From: Fomes fomentarius
Lineage: Eukaryota > Basidiomycota > Agaricomycetes > Polyporales > Polyporaceae
DNA length: 64,000 nt
Reading direction: 5' to 3'
NCBI GenBank assembly: GCA_022606135.1
Contig: JABYQN010000004.1
Coordinates: 1,798,001-1,862,000, forward strand
The position numbers and the translations under genes were made by a program. Below the pieces are notes generated by a model. It saw nothing but the letters and a program-made list of their open reading frames with translations. It did no database searches and was not told the DNA's origin. The number at the start of each line of letters is the position of its first letter. The stretch's first letter is position 1. Below are positions 1 through 11,109 of this stretch, piece after piece.

Positions 1-2730
1 GATTAGGTTCATTCAAACCGTTCCAGTACTTACCTAGCTCAGTCCAAGACCAAAGCGAAAAAAAGGTACCTGAAAGCGAAGAAAGAGAGGCGCAAGAAGC
101 GCAAAACCACCTCAAGCGACGTGAAGGAGCGCGAACCCCAAACGCCGCAGAAGCACGAAGATGAATCCGCGTCCGACGAGTCGGAGTCTAGTGGGGACGA
201 GAGCGAGGAGGAATCCGCAGAGGAGGGGGTCAATGATGTACCTGTACAACCTGCCTCTCCGAAGCGGACAAAGGCGCGAAAGGACGAGGAGCGACCGAAG
301 AAACGACGGAAGCTCGACACCGACGAGGTCAGTCTCCATCGTGCCTCGAGTGCCCCAGAAGAAGATGAGGTCGTTGTGCAATCCGAGGCGCCTCGTCCTG
401 GGTCCCCAACACCCCCTGTCGCTCTCCCATTGTTTCCCCAACCGCGAAGACCAGACGCACCGTCAAAGTCTGTCCTTGCGCTACAAGGCCTCGACAAGGC
501 GCTCATCCAGGCTGAAGTCGTTAACCCTGCTACGATTCTGCCACTTGAAACATCCAAGGAGGTGCAGGATGAGAAGACGGGTCTGAGCGCGAGGATGCGG
601 AAGAGGCTACAAGATGTAGGGATTACAGAGCTCTTTGCTGGTCTGTCCCCGTCCAGGCAGTCTGTATGGTGTGCGCTCACTCGACAAATGCAATAGTACA
701 GACGGCGGTTGTGCCCTTGCTTCTATGTTCGCCTGCATCCCGGTCCTTGTATAGACCGTACAACCCTCCTGAAGACCTGTGCGTATCTGCCCCCACCGGG
801 AGTGGGAAGACGCTGGCCTACGTACTCCCCATTGTAGAGGTATGTGCCACGTGCTGACCATAGACTATGGCTCATGGGTGAGTGTACAGGTACTGTCCTC
901 GCGCGTAGTTACTCGGCTGCGCGCCCTTGTTGTGCTTCCGACGCGTGATCTTGTAGTTCAAGTGCGAGAGACATTTGAAGCTATAGCTAAAGGGCGTGGG
1001 CTCAAGGTGCGAGTCACAGAATAGGAGAATCAATTCGCACTCTTCATTGACATGATGTAGATCGGTACTGCCACAGGTCAGCATTCGTTCGCACACGAGC
1101 AGGCCCAGTTAGTCGCAGAAAGAAGCCCCAAGTTAGTCCTTCCTTCCTGCATGAGTCCACGCACATATCTTCTAATCTCTCATGGCAGTTTGCAAGGCGG
1201 TTCAAGTAAAGTGGATATCCTCATCTGCACACCTGGACGATTGATCGATCATCTCAATGGCACGCCGAACTTCTCATTACAGCATCTACGCTTCCTAGTG
1301 CGTCCTGCACGCTGGTATACCCCTTGCACAAATGAACTGACGTGCCTTGCAGGTGATCGACGAAGCAGACCGTCTACTGGCACAGTCATTCCAGGATTGG
1401 CTTGCACAGGTTCTCGCAGCCACGCGTCCTCCTCGACCATCCGATGACCCATCTATTCATGCATCGGAACATCTTGACACGTCAACTCGACTGCACCCAG
1501 ATGGGCTTGCACCTGCCTTCCTGCATCTCCTACGAGACGTGCCATACGTCAGGACAGACTTCGAGGAACAGAGAGAGTCGTCTTGCCAAAAGATGCTGTT
1601 CTCCGCCACACTCACACGAGATCCAGCGAAGATAGCTGCACTTGGACTGCGCCAGCCCAAGTACATCGTCGTGCAGAGCCCCAAACCCAAGGAAGAGGGT
1701 GTACTTGACTTCGTGATGGAAAAGTTCACCATGCCTGCGACACTGACAGTGCGTCTTGCCCTTCTCTTCTTACCCCTTCCTTCTCTTCCCTCCTCTCACT
1801 TCGACTTCACGTCCTCACGACGCGTGCTGACGATCATCATTCATGGCTATGGCGTGTAGGAACACATGATCGTATGCGAACCGGCAGTGAAGCCGCTAAT
1901 GCTCTTCTACCTCGTGCACGCGCGGGACGTCACGAACGCGCTCGTATTCACGAAGTCCGCCGAGTCCGCTGCCAGGCTCGTGCGCCTCGTCGAGTTCTTC
2001 GAGGCTGCGTACCAGCGGTCTATATCCGATGGTGGCAGCGGAGAAGGGAAAGGAGAACTCCCCATTGTCGCACGTTCGTACTCGAGCGACCTCGCGCCTA
2101 CAGAGCGCAAGGCGATCTTGGACCAGTTCAAGAATCAGGAGATCCATATGTGGGTCTCACCCCCTATACATTGTCTTCAATATTCAATAGCACTACTGAC
2201 TGGACTCATACCCGAACACCCAGCCTGGTCTGCTCGGACCTCATCTCGCGTGGGATCGACATCAGTCATGTCTCGCACGTCGTTAGCTACGACGTGCCTG
2301 TCGACTTTCGGAAGTACGTCCACCGTGTGGGACGCACAGCCCGAGCAGGGCGTGCTGGCGACGCGTGGACGCTCGTCGAGGAGCAGGAGGTGGGTACCGC
2401 AGCAATGACATTAGTATCCGTGTTCCGTAGAACCCTCATATACCTCACCTGCCGTACATGCCGTGAGTTTGTTGCTGATTGCTGACACCGAAATTCGCAG
2501 GCGCGGTATTTCAAGACGGTGCTCAAGGCGGCGGACCACATGGACAAGGTGAAGCGCCTCAGGGTAGCGGAGGCGGACGTCGCCCCGCTTACTCCTGCGT
2601 ATGAGGTGAGTTAGCATTTCCGCGGACACTGCCCCCCACGCCGGGAACTTTTTTTGGATCTGGCCTGAAATTACTCTACTTTCAGGCAGCGTTGGCGAGC
2701 TTGAAGGAGGTATACGCTCGTGCAAGTTGA
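1..2730 (+). CDS. DBP6/DDX51-type DEAD-box RNA helicase, 5' partial
   Basis: ATP-dependent RNA helicase, by family a nucleolar factor for 60S ribosomal subunit assembly. The reading frame is already open at the left edge behind what looks like a 3' splice site, so the true start lies outside the window. Exons as read: about 43-640, 697-839, 890-1006, 1061-1131, 1189-1297, 1353-1748, 1860-2149, 2224-2389, 2501-2605, 2686-2730. The helicase motifs appear in order: APTGSGKT (I), PTRDLVVQV (Ia), TPGRL (Ib), VIDEADRLL (II), SAT (III), LVFTKS (IV), [10 protein letters not shown] (V), [13 protein letters not shown] (VI). The segment [11 protein letters not shown] between Ia and Ib is a hallmark I associate with Dbp6/DDX51. 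The N-terminal part is acidic and Lys/Arg-rich ([14 protein letters not shown] near the edge), as expected for a nucleolar protein. All joins keep frame, so the gene looks intact apart from the cut. DEAD-box identity is secure; the Dbp6 assignment is an inference. Confidence 0.88.
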
Positions 2731-3715
2731 TGACGTAGGAGAGTGCAGTCAAACCCGGCGGAATCTGGCCTTCGGGAATTGTTCACGTATGTGTTGCTCA
2801 GCAACCATTAATCGCCTAGCAATATATTCGAGGCGTCACACGTGATGTGCGAGTAGGATCCTGCCCTGGTCCTGCCGGGACTGAACGTCTCTTCTTGCAG
2901 CAAACCGCCAGCAGCTTGACAAGATGTCCTTGTTCTCGATAACCTTTGTCAACCTGTCACAACTCCAATGTTACTAACTCAACAATATACTCCTCGGCGC
3001 GTTGCGCAGCGCTCTCGCCTTGGGCTCGGACGGACCAAAGTCAGTGACAGTAATCGGAGCAGTACTATGTCAACGGATGCAACTACATAGACACAGTCGA
3101 ACATGTATCATGCGCAGATCACTGCCGGGCTCACAGGTAACGCTAACTGCCAGTGCAGTGGGCTGAAGTTGCAATATTCTTGACTCGGACTGCTGCGCAC
3201 CGAAAGGCCGACAGACGGAGCTACTGCGCGTTTGCATATTACCCGTGGGCCGTCTGCCCCCCTGTGTGCCAACCGGAAGGGGTCTAGCAACTCCGGACAT
3301 TTGTCGCGGAACTGTGTCGTAGATAACAACCCTGCGGTTGCCAGTGTTTCCTCGAATGATGAATGCACTTGAACTCGACAATGATCAATGAGAACCCGCC
3401 GAGTTCTAAGTCAAATTGATGGTTACTTCGACAGCCTACGGAGATTGTTTATGAGCGTCGGAGTTTGCAGTGGGACTCTAGGAGGTATTAGTCCGACTTC
3501 CCTCAATAGGCGCCATATGCCGAAGGTTTGTCATCTCGAGGAACACGATGATGTGTGTGTATTTACGGGCCGAGGATAACGTATCACCAGTTCCAACTAG
3601 CCAGCCTCGTTGACTCGAGTCCTACTGATAAGTAGCTGAGAGCTGACTAATAGTAACACCCCGTCCTTGTACTTATAAGTCTTTCCGTCGCGAAGGTCGC
3701 CATCTCCTTGTGTCC
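2731..3715. other. Intergenic, helicase 3' flank and transporter promoter
   Basis: About 1 kb with no reading frame that resembles a protein on either strand. The longest open stretches (about 100 codons on the minus strand at 3070-3381) show no recognisable domain. The last 100 bases before 3716 should hold the transporter promoter; an ACTTATAAGT sequence lies at about 3671, but I would not call it a TATA box with confidence. Confidence 0.6.
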
Positions 3716-6700
3716 ATGACGCAAGACTCGCTTGGCAACGGCTCCTCCCTCAAAGCTCCCAAAACGTCTCGCTGGTGAGTGCTTCTTGCGCTAACGTCTT
3801 TTGGCCGTTTCATTGGTCCCATACAGGAGCCCGAAGTATCTCTTCCTACCAAAAGATGTCCCGCCCCCAAAAGCCTCTCTCGACGACGCGGACCTCATTC
3901 CTGAAGTCACAGCAGGATGGTGGAACATACTGACTTTTGGATGGATCACGCCCCTTATGTCTCTGGGCTATGTCCGCCCTCTCGAAGCCACCGACCTCTA
4001 CAAGCTGCAAGACCACCGGGCGTCGCGCGTCATCGCGGAGAGGATTGTGAGCTCATTTGAGCGGCGGCAGGTCGCTGCAGCGGAGTACAACAAGCGACTT
4101 GCCAATGGCGAGATCGCTCCGGGTATACGAGGTGTATGGTGGTCAGTCCGTGGCCGCCGCGCCGAACGCGAAAAGCAATGGAGAGAGAAGGATGGCAGGA
4201 AGCGGGCGAGTCTTGTGTTGGCGATGAACGACAGCATCAAATACTGGTTCTGGTTCGGGGGTCTGCTCAAGCTCATCGCAGACGTCGCGCAAGTGTGCAG
4301 TCCGCTTCTGGTCAAGGTACATTCGCTTTGGTCCGGTACCCCCTCGTTGCTGTGTCTGATAAGCTTGCAGGCTATCATTAACTTCGCTACACAATCTTAT
4401 GCGTATGTCTTTCTTCAGGGCCCTGCCACGTTGGAGGCGATGATTGAGTGACGTCATTTCTCTAGCGCGCACCGGGCCGGCCGGTACGACGAGATCCCTC
4501 CAGTGGGCAGAGGCGTTGGGCTCTCCATCGCACTCTTCGCGCTCCAGCTGCTTTCATCCCTTTGCACACACCACTTCTTCTATCGCGCTGCCTCTACTGG
4601 TGTTCTCATCCGCGGCGGTCTCATCACTGCTATCTACGAGCGCTCGCTCAGGCTGACATCTCGTGCTCGAGCGACTCTCACTAATGGCAAACTCGTTAAT
4701 CACATCTCGACGGATGTCTCTCGTATCGACTTCTGCTGCTCCTTCCTACAACTCTCGCTCACCGCTCCGGTGCAGATGATTGTCTGTCTGGCCATCCTGC
4801 TCGTCAACCTTGGTCCTTCGGCTCTCGCTGGTTTTGCGTTCTTCATCCTCATGACCCCGATTCAGACACTTGTCATGAAGCAATTCATCAAGCTACGCCA
4901 CAAGGCTATGATCTGGACCGACAAGCGTGCCAAGCTTCTCCAGGAGCTCTTGGGTTCGATGAAGATAATTAAGTACTTTGCATGGGAGGTCCCATACTTG
5001 AAGCGCATCGCGGACTTACGTGGGAGGGAGATGGCGTAAGCATCTCAACTGGTTTGATAAATGCATGTGGGCTCATCTTCTCTCTTAGATATGTCCGGTC
5101 TCTTCTTGTCATCCGGTCAGCCAACAACGCCGTAGCTGTCTCTCTACCCGCCCTTGCCAGCGTACTCGCGTTTGTGGTTTACTCAGCCACCGGTCATTCC
5201 CTCGATCCTGCCAACATCTTTTCGTCACTCACGCTCTTCAACCTCCTTCGCATGCCGCTGATGTTCCTTCGTAAGTCTTTGACCTCGGGAATATACTTGT
5301 ACTAATAGTACGGGTAGCGATGGCGTTGAGTACGTCTGCAGATGCATACAACGCGACACAACGCTTGTACGGTGTCTTTGAGGCTGAGATACTGGAGGAG
5401 ACGAAAATCCAAGACGTAGAGATCAAAAATGCTGTCGAGATTACCGGTGCAGAGTTTGTCTGGGATGGGCCCCCTCCCGAGGCTGCATCTAAAGGTAAGA
5501 AAGGCAAGGCGGAAAGGAAGGCCTTGAAGAAGGGAACTGCGGCCCCGACTGAGCCCCAGTCTCAGGAGTCGACATTCAAGCTGAAGGATGTGAACATCAC
5601 CATCCCGCATGGCCAGCTTACGGCGATCGTCGGTCAGTATCGAAATGGAGATAGCAGTTCTGTGATGCTGACAACGTCATTGTATTGCAGGCCCCGTCGG
5701 CTCAGGCAAATCGTCCTTGCTAGAGGGTATGATCGGCGAGATGCGTTGCACCGCAGGTACTGTGCGTTTCAAGGGTTCCGTAGCGTATTGCCCGCAGAGC
5801 GCTTGGATCCAGAATGCAACGGTCCGTGACAACATCACATTCGGGCGTCCCTTCGACGAGGAGAGGTACTGGAAGGCAGTTCACGATGCCTGCTTAGAGG
5901 CCGATCTCGAGCTTCTTCCGAACGGCGACATGACCGAGGTCGGCGAACGGGTAAGTCATTGAGCATGGGAATCCGCAAGATGATCGCTCATGCATGCAAT
6001 CAGGGTATCTCGCTCTCTGGAGGCCAGAAGCAGCGGATTAACATCTGCCGCGCGATCTACGTCAGCGCAGACATACAGATCTTCGATGACCCCATCTCCG
6101 CGCTCGATGCGCACGTCGGCAAGCACGTCTTTCAGAACGTCTTCCTCGGAGCTGCGGCGGAGAAGACGCGTATTCTCGTCACGCACGCGCTGCACTTCCT
6201 CCCGCAGGTCGACTACATCTACACGATGGTTGACGGGCGGATCGCGGAGCATGGTACGTACGAGAACCTGATGGCTGCGAACGGCGACTTTGCGCGGTTC
6301 GTGAACGAGTTTGGAAGCAAGGAGAGCGAGCTGGAGAAGGAGGAAGAGGCTGTTGAAGCTGACGTGGAAGGCACGGACAACGAGAAGGCCGAGAAGCGCA
6401 AGAAGAGGACGCAGGGCGCGGCGATGATGCAGACCGAGGAGCGGAACACGGGCGCGGTCAGCAATGATGTGTATATGACGTACATTCGAGCTGGGAAGGG
6501 GTTCATTATCATCCCTTTGCTGTTGTTGTCGGTCGCGCTGCTCCAGGGCGCACAGGTGATGTCTTCGTACTGGTATGATTCCTTACCTTTCGTACTTCCA
6601 TCATTGCTGATTTATGTTTCGTCTCCAGGCTCGTCTACTGGCAAGAGTTGTACGTGTGGTCAAACGCCGTGTATAAATCGTGACTAACTGTAACCATAGG

Positions 6701-8779
6701 AAGTGGCCATACGCCCCCGGCTTCTACGTGAGTTGTAATGCATACCCGCGTCTTCATTCTACTGACTGTGTGCGCAGATGGGTATCTACGCCGCGCTCGG
6801 TGTCTCCCAAGCCATAACGTTCTTCATGATGGGTGCCACGTTCGCGACTCTCACCTACTTCGCATCCCAGGCCCTTCACAGAGCCGCTATCCAGCGTGTC
6901 ATGTACGCCCCCATGTCGTTCTTTGAGACCACTGTGAGTTGCCTCTCGTCGCAACACTTAGTAATCTCCACCTCTAACCCATTTCCACAGCCCCTCGGTC
7001 GCATCATGAACCGATTTTCGAAGGATATCGACACCATCGATAACACACTCGGAGATGCGATGCGTATGCTCGTCGGCACTCTGGGCGGCATTTTGGGTGC
7101 CATCATCCTCATTGCGATCGTTCTCCCGTGGTTCCTGATCGCCGTCGCCGTCGTATCCATCGCATATATATGGGCTGCGATGTTCTACCGCGCCAGTGCG
7201 CGAGAGCTGAAGCGAATCGACGCACTCCTGCGGTCGTCGCTTTACAGCCACTTCTCGGAATCGTTGTCTGGTTTGGCGACTATCCGTGCGTACGGCGAGA
7301 CGAGTCGGTTCTTGGACGAGAACAGGAAGCGGATTGACATTGAGAACCGGTACGACCTGTTTCTGTTGAATCTGCTCACATGCGAGCCAAAGAGAACGAA
7401 ATCCTGACTGCATGAGTTTTACAGCGCATACTGGTTGACGGTGACGAACCAACGCTGGCTCGGGATCCGACTGGACCTAATGGGTATTTTTCTCACTTTC
7501 GTTGTCGCCCTCCTCGCCGTCGGGACGCGGTTCACCATCTCGCCCTCGCAGACGGGTGTCGTACTCAGTTACATCATCAGCGTCCAGCAGGCGTTCGGCT
7601 GGCTCGTCCGCCAGATCGCCGAAGTCGAGAACGACTTCAATAGCGTCGAGCGGATTGTGCACTATGCCAAGCAGCTCGAGCAGGAGGCGCCACACCAGGT
7701 TCCGGACAAGAAGCCTCCCCCGTCGTGGCCTGCGGACGGGCAGATCGAGCTTAAGGATGTTGTACTGAAGTATAGGCCTGAGCTGCCCCCGGTCTTGAAG
7801 GGCTTGTCACTGTCTGTCAAGCCTGGAGAGAAGATTGGTATAGTCGGCAGGTGAGCACTTTGAAGCAGTGTGATGGGTGTCACAATAGTGACTGAACCTC
7901 TCGTTAGGACTGGCGCGGGAAAGAGTAGTATTATGACTACGCTGTACCGACTTGTCGAGCTCACGTCTGGGTCTATCGTCATTGATGGTGTCGACATCTC
8001 TACCATCGGTCTGAACGACTTGCGGAACGGTTTGGCGATCATCCCACAGGATCCATTGCTCTGTAAGTTTCTAGCTCGTGCTGGTCAGGCTGCGTGCTAA
8101 CCACGCATAGTCTCTGGCACTCTTCGCACCAACTTGGATCCCTTCGGCATCCATGACGACGCTCAGCTCTGGGATGCGCTCAAAAGGGCATACTTGGTCG
8201 AGGACACGAAAACCCACTCATTGGACCAGACCGACGAGGAAGTCAAGGAAGGCTCTCGCAGCCCTGTCAACCGGTTCAGTCTGGACAGTCCCATTGAGGA
8301 CGAGGGCGGGAACTTGTCTATCGGTCAGGTACGTACTGGTAGCGTGGGGTTATTCGCATATGTTCTGACAGTGGTCTGGCAGCGCTCGCTTGTCTCATTG
8401 GCCCGCGCGCTGGTCAAGGACAGCAAAATTCTCATTTTGGACGAGGCGACTGCTTCCGTCGACTACGAGACTGACAGGAAAATTCAAGACACGATCGCAA
8501 ACGAATTCGCGGACCGGACTATTCTTTGTATTGCTCGTACGTGTCAACTTTCCGCTCCATGTTATCCCCATCGACTTACAATTTGTGTCCCCAGACCGTC
8601 TGCGGACAATCATTGGATACGACCGGATCTGCGTGCTCGATGCGGGTCAGATCGCCGAGTTCGACACCCCTGCTAATCTATACAACGTTCAAGAGGGTAT
8701 TTTCCGCAGCATGTGCGAGCGGTCGTCAATCTCGCTCGGTGACATCAAGGCGGCCGAAAAATCGAAGGAGGCGCAATAG
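3716..8779 (+). CDS. ABCC-family full-length ABC transporter (YOR1/MRP-like)
   Basis: ATP-driven exporter with two membrane domains and two nucleotide-binding domains. The start ATG at 3716 is followed by a 59-nt first exon. Introns as read: 3775-3826, 4317-4370, 4403-4465, 5036-5088, 5271-5317, 5633-5690, 5951-6003, 6573-6628, 6650-6699, 6728-6777, 6934-6990, 7350-7424, 7851-7907, 8063-8110, 8329-8382, 8537-8594. The spliced frame is open and gives 1392 residues. NBD1 has Walker [10 protein letters not shown], signature LSGGQKQR and Walker [13 protein letters not shown]2 has GRTGAGKSS, a changed signature LSIGQ, Walker [12 protein letters not shown] and an H-loop IAHRL. NBD1 carries Asp where the catalytic Glu is expected, which is usual for ABCC proteins with one active ATP site. 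There is no clear extra N-terminal TMD0, so the shape fits the short YOR1-like class rather than YCF1. The substrate cannot be told from sequence; drugs, conjugates or lipids are all possible. Confidence 0.9.
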
Positions 8780-9239
8780 ATTCGGGCGCCATGTTTTTCT
8801 TTTTCTTCTGCCTTCTTCAGGTAGATTAATGACGCACGATTATTGTTGACGATGTATGGAACCATGAATGTGCGACGTACGATAGGAAGATTCTTTATAC
8901 CTGATGTAATGACTTCTTGTTCTCTTTGTGTCACGTCATAGTATCGTCTTATCATTCGTATCACTATCAATTGCTAGATATACAGCTTCACTGATCGCAT
9001 TTGATGCTTCATAACTGCTTGGGTAGGTGCCCAGGTGCAGAACAATCAGTGGGTGAGTGAGTACCTGGTGAGTATCGTGCCATGGTCAGTGGTGACCTTC
9101 TGCGTCCGGCATTCGGCTTCTAAGAAACCGATGACCCATCATGCGTATTCAAGTTCAAGGAGAAAGCGGTACCTCGAACCTGCTCAGTACCATCTCAGCT
9201 ACGCGGGGCATTGCTTCATCTATATACACGAATAAGAAC
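8780..9239. other. Intergenic between transporter and racemase genes
   Basis: About 460 bases that must contain the transporter 3' end and the racemase promoter. An in-frame ATG at 9141 would add 33 residues to the racemase. I prefer 9240 because the known family begins just before the IKVVE strand. Confidence 0.5.
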
Positions 9240-10830
9240 ATGGCAACTTCATCGAAAGCGAAACTTCCCCTCTCTGGCATCAAGGTCGTTGAGGTTGGTA
9301 TTCTGTCCACTAAAGATTATCTCGCCTTGTCACTGATGATTGTTTCCTGAGGGTAGTTTGCCGGACTCGCACCAGGACCAATGGCGGGCATGGTTCTGAC
9401 CGACTTTGGTGCTGATGTCGTGCGGGTGGATCGTCCCAAGGCATCCATAATTCCTGCCTCAGACGTCCTCGCCAGAGGGAAACGATCCATCGCCATTGAC
9501 CCCAAGGTACTATCCCACCTCTTCTTGCTTGAATTTAGCCTTACTGACGGGGACTGTCACTAGACTCCAAGCGGGTACGCAGTCGTACGAAAGCTTGTGG
9601 AACAGGCGGACGTGCTGATCGACCCCTTCCGACCGGGAGTTATGGAACGCTTGAAACTCGGGCCTGAGGTCTTTCTTGGGGACGAGAAGACGGGCAAGAA
9701 GGGAGTTAATCCGAGGCTTGTGTATGCGCGACTCGTGGGATTCCCTCGAACAGGTAGGTCGAACGCATGTGGCACAACACTTCGCGACGCTGATATCTCT
9801 CACAGGTCCTCACAGGGATATGGCTGGTGCGTGTGGACATATCACCGGCAGGTTGTATGAGAGCTGTATCTCATGGCAGGGCAGGACATGATCTCAACTA
9901 CCTGGCTCTAACCGGTGTTCTTTCGGTAAGTCGTTGGATCGAATGTGTGAAGCGCAATGTGGCTAAAGTTCAATCACCAGATGCTGCCTGGGGAAGGCAA
10001 ACCGGAATTTCCGCTGAACATACTCGCAGACTTTGCGGGTGGTGGTATGATGTGCGCCATGGGCATACTCTTCGCACTCTTCGAGCGAAACAAGAGCGGG
10101 GTCGGGCAAGTCGTCAATACGGACATGGTGTCCGGCGCACGTTACCTGTCTAGTTACCCATTACTGTCGGCTCAACTGCACACGGGGACGTTCGGTGACC
10201 CAAGGGGCACGGGTTTGCTGGACGGCGGAACCCCGTTCTACGGGGTGTATACATGCGCTGACGGATGGTGGATGTCAGTTGCGTGTCTCGAGCCTCAGTT
10301 CTTCCGTACGTTTGTCCGCCACTTTGTGGCTGCCCTCCCGCAGGGGTTCACTTTGGACGATGGTTGGCGGCTCACCGAAGAGGCGCAATCTGATATGGAA
10401 GTGTGGCCGCGCATGAAGGAGTATATCGAGCGAGGGTTCAAGTTGCATCCTCGTGACTATTGGTCGAAGGTGTTCCATGGTGCGTCCTGTCGTACCTGGG
10501 TTCCTACATTTTGACTGATGCAGCGAGTATGCTCAAGGCACCGACGCCTGCACCGTGCCAGTGCTCTCGGTAGGCGAAGCTGCGGCACTTGCTTCTGAAG
10601 CCTCTACGCATGGAGGTGCCATCCCCAGTCCGCATCCCGACCTTGCGCGGACGCCATCCAACCGTCCTCGCCAAGAGTCCGCGTCGGAATTGTCAGAGAG
10701 TCTGCAACTTGCGCGTGGCGCTCATACGGAGGAGATCTTGTTGGAGATGGGAGTGAGTGCTGAAGAACGAGCGATGCTTCGTGCAGAGGGTGCGTTGGGT
10801 ACCGGTGCGGGGCCGGGCGCGAAGCTATAG
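9240..10830 (+). CDS. Alpha-methylacyl-CoA racemase-like class III CoA-transferase, peroxisomal
   Basis: Member of the CaiB/BaiF (class III CoA-transferase) family, closest in pattern to alpha-methylacyl-CoA racemase, which interconverts 2R- and 2S-methyl-branched acyl-CoAs so they can enter beta-oxidation. Exons as read: 9240-9293, 9357-9506, 9564-9753, 9806-9826, 9885-9925, 9981-10479, 10538-10830, giving 415 residues. Family motifs: [13 protein letters not shown] at the N-terminus, [26 protein letters not shown] (with the conserved His-Asp), [11 protein letters not shown] and [10 protein letters not shown]. The last motif is made by an intron whose acceptor is at 10537; the nearer AG at 10523 would break the frame. 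The protein ends in AKL, a PTS1 peroxisomal import signal. The tail before it is Ser/Glu-rich and probably disordered. It lies 279 bp upstream of FOX2 on the same strand, which supports a peroxisomal role. A formyl- or succinyl-CoA transferase activity is the alternative, but less likely. Confidence 0.88.
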
Positions 10831-11109
10831 CCATGCAACGCCGAGGAGCGTGGAAGTTTTGTGTACACTACATAGCGTTTGAGTATGGAACTTCGGACAC
10901 GTCTCGTAGTCGTTCTGAACTAAAACTCAGGTTCAGGACGGGAAGTGGGGCAATGGCATCAGTCACGAGGATTCACGTGGGCGCGAATCAACGCTCCGGG
11001 ACTGCGAATATCACATGGAGAGCGATCGTATGCAAGGCGCTATAACGTCGCGCTCGTCCAAATCACCATCCTATTCCTTTCCCCACACATGCTTCCTCTA
11101 CCCATTGCC
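10831..11109. promoter_or_regulatory. Racemase-FOX2 intergenic region
   Basis: This 279-bp stretch separates two head-to-tail peroxisomal genes and must hold the FOX2 promoter. I could not make out a convincing TATA box. Whether fatty-acid-responsive elements are present cannot be judged by eye. Confidence 0.4.

Noticed and set aside
9141..9239. Upstream ATG extending the racemase by 33 residues
   Set aside because: It could look like a mitochondrial presequence, but the AKL end and the normal family start favour 9240.
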